Origin: a bacterium
GTDB taxonomy: Bacteria; Actinomycetota; Acidimicrobiia; Spongiisociales; Spongiisociaceae
NCBI GenBank assembly: GCA_028821235.1
Contig: JAPPGV010000100.1
Coordinates: forward strand, 1 to 35,565
Direction: 5' to 3'
Length of the DNA: 35,565 bases
The notes under the pieces are model-generated. The model made no database searches. It was given only the letters and a program-made list of their open reading frames with translations, and was not told the DNA's origin. Shown here piece after piece: positions 32,523 through 35,565 of this stretch (positions are counted from its first letter, which is position 1; every line of letters starts with the position of its first letter). The position numbers and the translations under genes are program-made.

Positions 32523-33501
32523 ACGAGCGGACACGAAGAATGCTCCTGGGCGCGGCCATCCCCGCTGCGGTGGCGGCCCTGGGCCTCGCCACTTACCTGG
32601 CCTACCGCTCCGAACTCCCGGAGCGGGTGGCGAGTCACTACGGCATCGCCGGCAGGCCGGACGGCTCGATGACGACCGAGCAGTTCCTCATCGTCGTCGG
32701 CGCGCTCATGGTGCTCGGATGGGGGCGTGCGCCTTCATCGCCCTGACCCTGCGGAGGTTCCAGCCCATGGTCGCGCCGACCCTCTCGTTCGTCGGTGCGT
32801 TCCTGGTGGCGCTCGGCTCGGGGATTCTCGCCACCACCGTCATCGGCCAGCGAGGCCTGGACAGTTGGCAGGACGCGTCGCTGTCCCCCTGGGCGCTCAT
32901 CCCCTGGCTCGTCGGCAGCCTGATGGTGGGCAGTGCGGCGGCGCGGATCGCCTCGTCCCTGCCACACCAAGCCGATACCGGCGGTGATACCGCACCGCCC
33001 GCCATGGACCTCGCACCCGGCGAGCGAGCCTTCTGGACCGCGACCATGTCCGCCGGATGGCCACTGCTGCTGGGCGCGGCCGTGCTCGTCGCCGCAGTAG
33101 TCCTCGCGCAGCTCATGGAAACATGGGTCGGGCCATGGATAGCGACCGTCCTGCTGCTCCCAGGTGTCGCCGTCATCACCTTCAGCCGCATACGGGTCAC
33201 CGCCGACCGGTCGGGCTTGACCGTGCGATACGGGTTCCTCGGCTGGCCCCGCACCTCGGTGCCCCTGCGCCGCATCGCCACCGCCCAGGCCCTCGACGTC
33301 CGTCCCACCGAATGGGGCGGATGGGGATACCGGGGCAACCTGACCCTCATGAACCGCGCCGCCGTGGTCCTGCGCGCCGGCCCCGGCATCCGCCTCGACC
33401 TCCACGACGGAAAGGTGTTCGTCGTGACCATCGCCAACCCCGACATCCCGGCCCGGCTGCTGAACGCCGAAGCCTCCCGCCTGGAGCTACCGACGGCTTG
33501 A
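32519..33501 (+). pseudogene. DUF1648-type membrane protein, frameshifted near 32721-32725
   Basis: Two frames make one protein. The first (32519 onward) gives RMLLGAAIPAAVAALGLATY and LPERVASHYGIAGRPDGSM, the DUF1648 signature, then stops at 32746. The second frame, usable from about 32719, continues with the membrane segments ALTLRRFQPMVAPTLSFVGA, WALIPWLVGSLMVGSAA and WPLLLGAAVLVAAVVLAQLM, and a soluble C-terminal domain (VPLRRIATAQALDV). The switch is a one-base loss, and the overlap contains a run of five G at 32721-32725, a typical site for indels or sequencing error; ribosomal slippage is less likely. Intact, it would be about 327 residues with five or so membrane helices. Such proteins are usually next to YtrA-type GntR genes, as here. 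The upstream GntR start and operator are intact, so the operon may be active. Confidence 0.78.
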
Positions 33502-33517
33502 TGGACGACTCGGGGCT

Positions 33518-33592
33518 CTAGCCTGGGGTCACGTACCCAGCCAGGTGGCGTCCGGTCAGGGTCGACCGCTCGGCCACCAGGTCGGTCGGCGT
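33518..33592 (-). pseudogene. Displaced 3' end of uvrA-like gene (repeat copy A)
   Basis: These 75 bases match the 3' end of the uvrA-like gene at 35414-35488 in 67 positions. They encode the same ending ([18 protein letters not shown], then TPG and a stop), with all but one of the codon differences silent. There is no uvrA sequence beyond 33592. The fragment lies 16 bases from the convergent DUF1648 gene, where the end of the original gene would be expected. Confidence 0.8.
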
Positions 33593-33604
33593 CGGCCATC
33601 ACCA

Positions 33605-33622
33605 CACCACCGCCCAGTGGTG
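33605..33622. terminator. Small hairpin near left boundary of element
   Basis: CACCAC at 33605-33610 and GTGGTG at 33617-33622 form a perfect six-base stem with loop CGCCCA. It is just inside the left boundary of the element and downstream of the DUF3800-like gene. It could be a terminator; no T-run follows. Confidence 0.3.
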
Positions 33623-33678
33623 CTCGGATCCAGCCTGGTAGAATGGAATGGCCTTCCGGTAATGTTCTGGGTGGAAGT

Positions 33679-33744
33679 CGTAAACCCCGGAGTGCCAGTC
33701 CGAGGATCTGTCAGGGTCGTCTAGGACGGGAGCCGGGGTTTACG
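33679..33744. repeat. 12-bp perfect inverted repeat with structured 42-base loop
   Basis: CGTAAACCCCGG (33679-33690) and CCGGGGTTTACG (33733-33744) are exact inverted copies. Inside the loop GTCC and GGAC can pair as well, extending the structure. The right arm lies within the last codons of the DUF3800-like gene and the left arm lies after its stop. It could be a strong terminator, a structured RNA end, or a recombination site of the element. Confidence 0.6.
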
Positions 33745-34358
33745 CATTTCTGGGTGTTGACTGCCATGTAGCGGACGCCAGTGATGATTCCTGCTTTCTG
33801 GAGGTGCCGGAAGTGGTGTGTTCGCCCACCGGCGAGGTATGCATGGGCAACACCGGCGAGCGCGTCGGCGTACCACAGCAGCGGTTCGGTCTTCGTGCCC
33901 CACCGGTAGGTGAATGGAGGGCCTGTGCTGTCGGCTTGGAACGAGTCCAGGATCGTATGACGGTCCCTACCGTCGAGTACTGAGTCCTGTGATTCGATGA
34001 TGACGTGGGCGACTCCGTCGTTGGTGAGTTCTGCTACGAGGTAGGTGAGCAGTTCCCGGCGGGCGGTGACCTGGCCGCGGCGGCCGGTTGATTGGGCTAG
34101 CAGGTAGGTGGAGGCAGGGTGGTTCTCGAGGAGGGTGACTGCTGCCTCGCGGAGAGTAGGGCCTTCTCTCCGCCAGTGGAAGGGTCGCTTGCGGTCTGCT
34201 GTGAGTTGGTGGAAGGCCCGGCGGGCTGGTTCCGCATCGTGGAACACAACTGCTGCAAGTACATAAGTGACACCGCCGCCGTGGTCAACAACGGTTTCGT
34301 CGATCCCAGCGGTAATACCGGTCGGGATAGGGCCGTCGGGGGGAGCGGGGGTCGTCAC
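33711..34358 (-). CDS. DUF3800-like protein (putative RNase H-fold nuclease)
   Basis: This 215-residue protein starts with GITAGIDETVVDHGGGVTYV, similar to the IDES motif that opens DUF3800 proteins. It has an internal acidic strand AHVIIESQDSVLDGRD and ends with EPLLWYADALAGVAHAYLAG, like the late Asp-containing helix (ADLVAG) of that family. These three acidic positions would form a metal-binding site if the fold is RNase H-like. I am fairly confident of the family but not of the activity. It starts at the ATG at 34358, sharing ATGA with the end of the winged-helix gene, so the two are translated together. The last codons lie in the large inverted repeat. GC is lower than in the rest of the window. 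Confidence 0.65.
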   Translation of the reverse strand: MTTPAPPDGPIPTGITAGIDETVVDHGGGVTYVLAAVVFHDAEPARRAFHQLTADRKRPFHWRREGPTLREAAVTLLENHPASTYLLAQSTGRRGQVTARRELLTYLVAELTNDGVAHVIIESQDSVLDGRDRHTILDSFQADSTGPPFTYRWGTKTEPLLWYADALAGVAHAYLAGGRTHHFRHLQKAGIITGVRYMAVNTQKCVNPGSRPRRP

Positions 34359-35128
34359 TGTCTTCGCCCTTGGACCTGGCCCTTGGGTCCGAACGGTGGT
34401 TGCAGGGTGTAGAGGTGGTCGGCGGTGTACCCGACAGGGCTCAGCGGAGCAGTCTTGTAGTGCTTCCTAACTTCGAGCAGGCCGTGGCTGATGAGGCCCT
34501 TGAGTCCGCGGCTGGCCGTGTCGGCGCTGATTCCGTACCAGTCGGGCATGTCCTCGGCGGGGAGGCGGAATTCGTCGTTGAGGCTAAGGGCGATCAATAG
34601 CATGGCGACCTCGGGCAAGGCGAGCACGCGGTACCACCGGTCGCCATCCGGGTCCGCTTGCCAAAAGGCATGGGGCAGCTTTAAGTAGGTATCGCGGGCT
34701 TGGCCTGGGTGCGTATACGGGTCGCCGGTGCCAGCCTCGTTGAGCAGAAAGACACGTGCTCTCCTCCGGTAACGTTCTCGCCGGATCAGTCTCCGGTCTT
34801 CGAGGCGCTTCCACGCCTTGGAGATCATCGACTTAGCCGTGGCCGAGTTGGGAAGTTCGACTCCGAGCGCCCGTGCCCACACAGCCGCAGCCAGTGTCGC
34901 GTCCCACGGCTCCGAGCTGGCTTTGCCCAACACCAGTAGGTAGAGCAGCAGGCCGCGGTGGTCGCTGTTGACCACGAACGTCTTTAGGGGACCGGGGGTG
35001 CGCTTTCCCTCAGGGCCCTGCTGGAGGAAAGTGCGGCGCAGAGGCGTCTCAGGTCGGCCAGCCTGGCTCAGGATCTCGTCGACGGTCTCGTCGACGGTAG
35101 CTACCGGAGGTTGATTTGGCTCACGCAT
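34355..35128 (-). CDS. Winged-helix DNA-binding protein of the element
   Basis: This 257-residue protein appears to have two helix-turn-helix domains. The first is at about 65-130 (PNSATAKSMISKAWKRLEDR, then LIRRERYRRRARVFLLN), the second at about 175-240 (YGISADTASRGLKGLISHGL, then LEVRKHYKTAPL). Tandem winged helices are found both in plasmid replication initiators and in transcription regulators; I see no catalytic motif. A central helix (WYRVLALPEVAMLLIALSLN) could be buried or form a dimer interface. The ATG at 35128 lies eight bases after an extended -10 box. It is first in a two-gene operon with the DUF3800-like gene. Confidence 0.7.
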   Translation of the reverse strand: MREPNQPPVATVDETVDEILSQAGRPETPLRRTFLQQGPEGKRTPGPLKTFVVNSDHRGLLLYLLVLGKASSEPWDATLAAAVWARALGVELPNSATAKSMISKAWKRLEDRRLIRRERYRRRARVFLLNEAGTGDPYTHPGQARDTYLKLPHAFWQADPDGDRWYRVLALPEVAMLLIALSLNDEFRLPAEDMPDWYGISADTASRGLKGLISHGLLEVRKHYKTAPLSPVGYTADHLYTLQPPFGPKGQVQGRRQ

Positions 35129-35413
35129 AGGCTGTGACTATACCATATGAGCAGATAACCTATACGCAAGATGACCCGGCCTCTCACCGATCTAGCTTGA
35201 TCCGACTTGGCGATCTAGCGGTATCTATAGTAAGTCACTATATTAGATCTCTACTAGACCAGGTTGGATTACCAGATAGAAACTCCGAGAAGGGTGAGAT
35301 AACCAGGCAGCGAACCCTCCCCCACCTATCCGGACCTTATCGTTACCGCCTGTATCCAACTGGGCCGATTTCTGCAACGACCTCGGGATGGCGGGACCAG
35401 CTCAGGCAGGGAT
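35129..35413. promoter_or_regulatory. AT-rich control region of the element
   Basis: This gap has much lower GC than anything else in the window, especially 35129-35300. On the minus strand TGGTATAGT (TATAGT at 35142-35137) is an extended -10 box eight bases before the winged-helix start. Further in, TATAGT (35226-35231) and ACTATA (35237-35242) form an inverted repeat with a five-base spacer, with ATC/GAT flanks that extend the pairing. Such a region could be a promoter-operator or an origin for the element. I see no convincing gene in it. Confidence 0.5.
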
Positions 35414-35488
35414 CTACCCGGGAGTCACGTATCCGGCCAGGTGGCGTCCCGTCAGGGTCGACCGCTCGGCTACCAGGTCGGCCGGCGT
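35414..35488. repeat. Direct repeat copy B (uvrA 3' end)
   Basis: This copy is joined to the remaining uvrA coding sequence. It is identical to copy A (33518-33592) at 67 of 75 positions, in the same orientation, and matching stops abruptly after CGGCGT at 35488. The identical reading frame and almost wholly silent differences suggest that the two ends come from two related uvrA genes. Confidence 0.8.
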
Positions 35489-35565
35489 ACCCTCGAAGAC
35501 GACCCGGCCTCCGTCCTGGCCGGCGCCCGGACCGAGGTCGATGACCCAGTCGGCGTGGGCTATCA
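35414..35565 (-). CDS. uvrA: UvrA-like excinuclease ABC protein, C-terminal end, 5' part outside window
   Basis: The last 49 codons of a UvrA-family ATPase run into the window: [20 protein letters not shown], then [19 protein letters not shown], ending GYVTPG and TAG at 35416-35414. The His-Ala-Asp...DLGPGAG segment is the end of the second ABC ATPase domain. The wording resembles the shorter UvrA2/drug-resistance type of actinobacteria rather than housekeeping UvrA, but only the tail is visible. Its last 75 bases are repeated at 33518-33592, and the DNA between the copies looks inserted. Confidence 0.85.
   Translation of the reverse strand, partial: IAHADWVIDLGPGAGQDGGRVVFEGTPADLVAERSTLTGRHLAGYVTPG

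Larger units (their letters stand above)
33518..35488. mobile_element. Small two-gene element flanked by 75-bp direct repeats of the uvrA 3' end
   Basis: The direct repeats (33518-33592 and 35414-35488) bracket about 1.8 kb with visibly lower GC than the rest of the window. The interior holds two overlapping minus-strand genes, a large inverted repeat near the left end and an AT-rich control region at the right. This is what insertion at the 3' end of a gene looks like: the arriving DNA brings a replacement gene end and leaves the old end on the far side. No integrase or transposase is present, so it is either mobilised in trans or a remnant. A collapsed tandem duplication of uvrA is the main alternative. 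Confidence 0.55.

Noticed and set aside
32721-32727. Programmed -1 frameshift in the DUF1648 gene
   Set aside because: The sequence does not fit the classic X XXY YYZ heptamer, and a homopolymer indel explains it more simply.
33630-33710. tRNA-like segment near the element's left end
   Set aside because: A GGTA-containing loop caught the eye, but there is no T-loop GTTCGA motif and no acceptor stem pairing.
1-35565. CRISPR arrays, rRNA or tRNA genes, insertion sequences with transposase
   Set aside because: I saw no regularly spaced repeats, no conserved RNA segments and no transposase or integrase motifs on either strand.

Overview
The window is high-GC, densely packed bacterial DNA that looks like an actinobacterium, most likely of the Acidimicrobiia. 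The clues are FCPDRPVSRAEMATF-type S-layer-like repeats, an F420-type luciferase-family oxidoreductase, DUF1272, DUF1648 with a YtrA-type GntR regulator, and serine/threonine-rich lipoproteins. A plant-like sterol methyltransferase, two choline-sulfatases and a hydroxyproline-epimerase-type enzyme suggest life with, or near, a marine eukaryotic host. The taxonomy and habitat are inferences; there is no rRNA or tRNA in the window.

Layout: (1) 1-3203 is the 3' part of a type I polyketide synthase (KR end, ACP, KS, degenerate AT). (2) 3239-7413 holds two tandem choline-sulfatases and a sarcosine-oxidase-like FAD enzyme in one operon. (3) 7437-10094 holds a divergent pair, a proline-racemase/4-hydroxyproline-epimerase family enzyme and an aldehyde dehydrogenase. 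Together regions 2 and 3 look like scavenging of osmolytes and imino acids (choline-O-sulfate, N-methylated amino acids, hydroxyproline). (4) 10118-11998 holds a SIMPL-domain membrane protein and, divergently, a Thr-rich lipoprotein with a thioredoxin-like domain. In that domain an in-frame TGA sits exactly at the first cysteine of the CxxC motif, so it is a probable selenoprotein. (5) 12037-15702 holds a second FAD oxidoreductase, a three-gene minus-strand operon (rhodanese, DUF1272, sterol C-24 methyltransferase homologue) and a cyclophilin. (6) 15762-17786 is a SpoIID/LytB plus S-layer-like protein broken by one in-frame TAG.

(7) 17919-25072 is a tight seven-gene operon in which each start overlaps the preceding stop: acyl-CoA ligase, alpha/beta hydrolase, LLM oxidoreductase, SDR, amidase, crotonase and double-hotdog MaoC hydratase. 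It looks like a catabolic route for an amide- or ester-linked acid via CoA thioesters; the substrate is unknown. (8) 25199-30514 holds a methyltransferase, a cytochrome c lipoprotein, a VWA lipoprotein, a propeller-like lipoprotein and a DprA-like protein. (9) 31240-31997 is a TacAT-type toxin-antitoxin pair with a clear leaderless promoter and operator. (10) 32175-33501 is a GntR regulator with its DUF1648 membrane partner (frameshifted).

(11) 33518-35565 is the most mobile-looking part. The 3' end of a uvrA-like gene is present twice as a 75-bp direct repeat. Between the copies lies about 1.8 kb of visibly lower-GC DNA with two overlapping genes (a winged-helix protein and a DUF3800-like protein), an AT-rich control region and a 12-bp inverted repeat. 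It contains no recombinase.

The observations most worth following are the UxxC selenoprotein, the bacterial sterol methyltransferase, the two-gene element at the end of uvrA, and the seven-gene operon.
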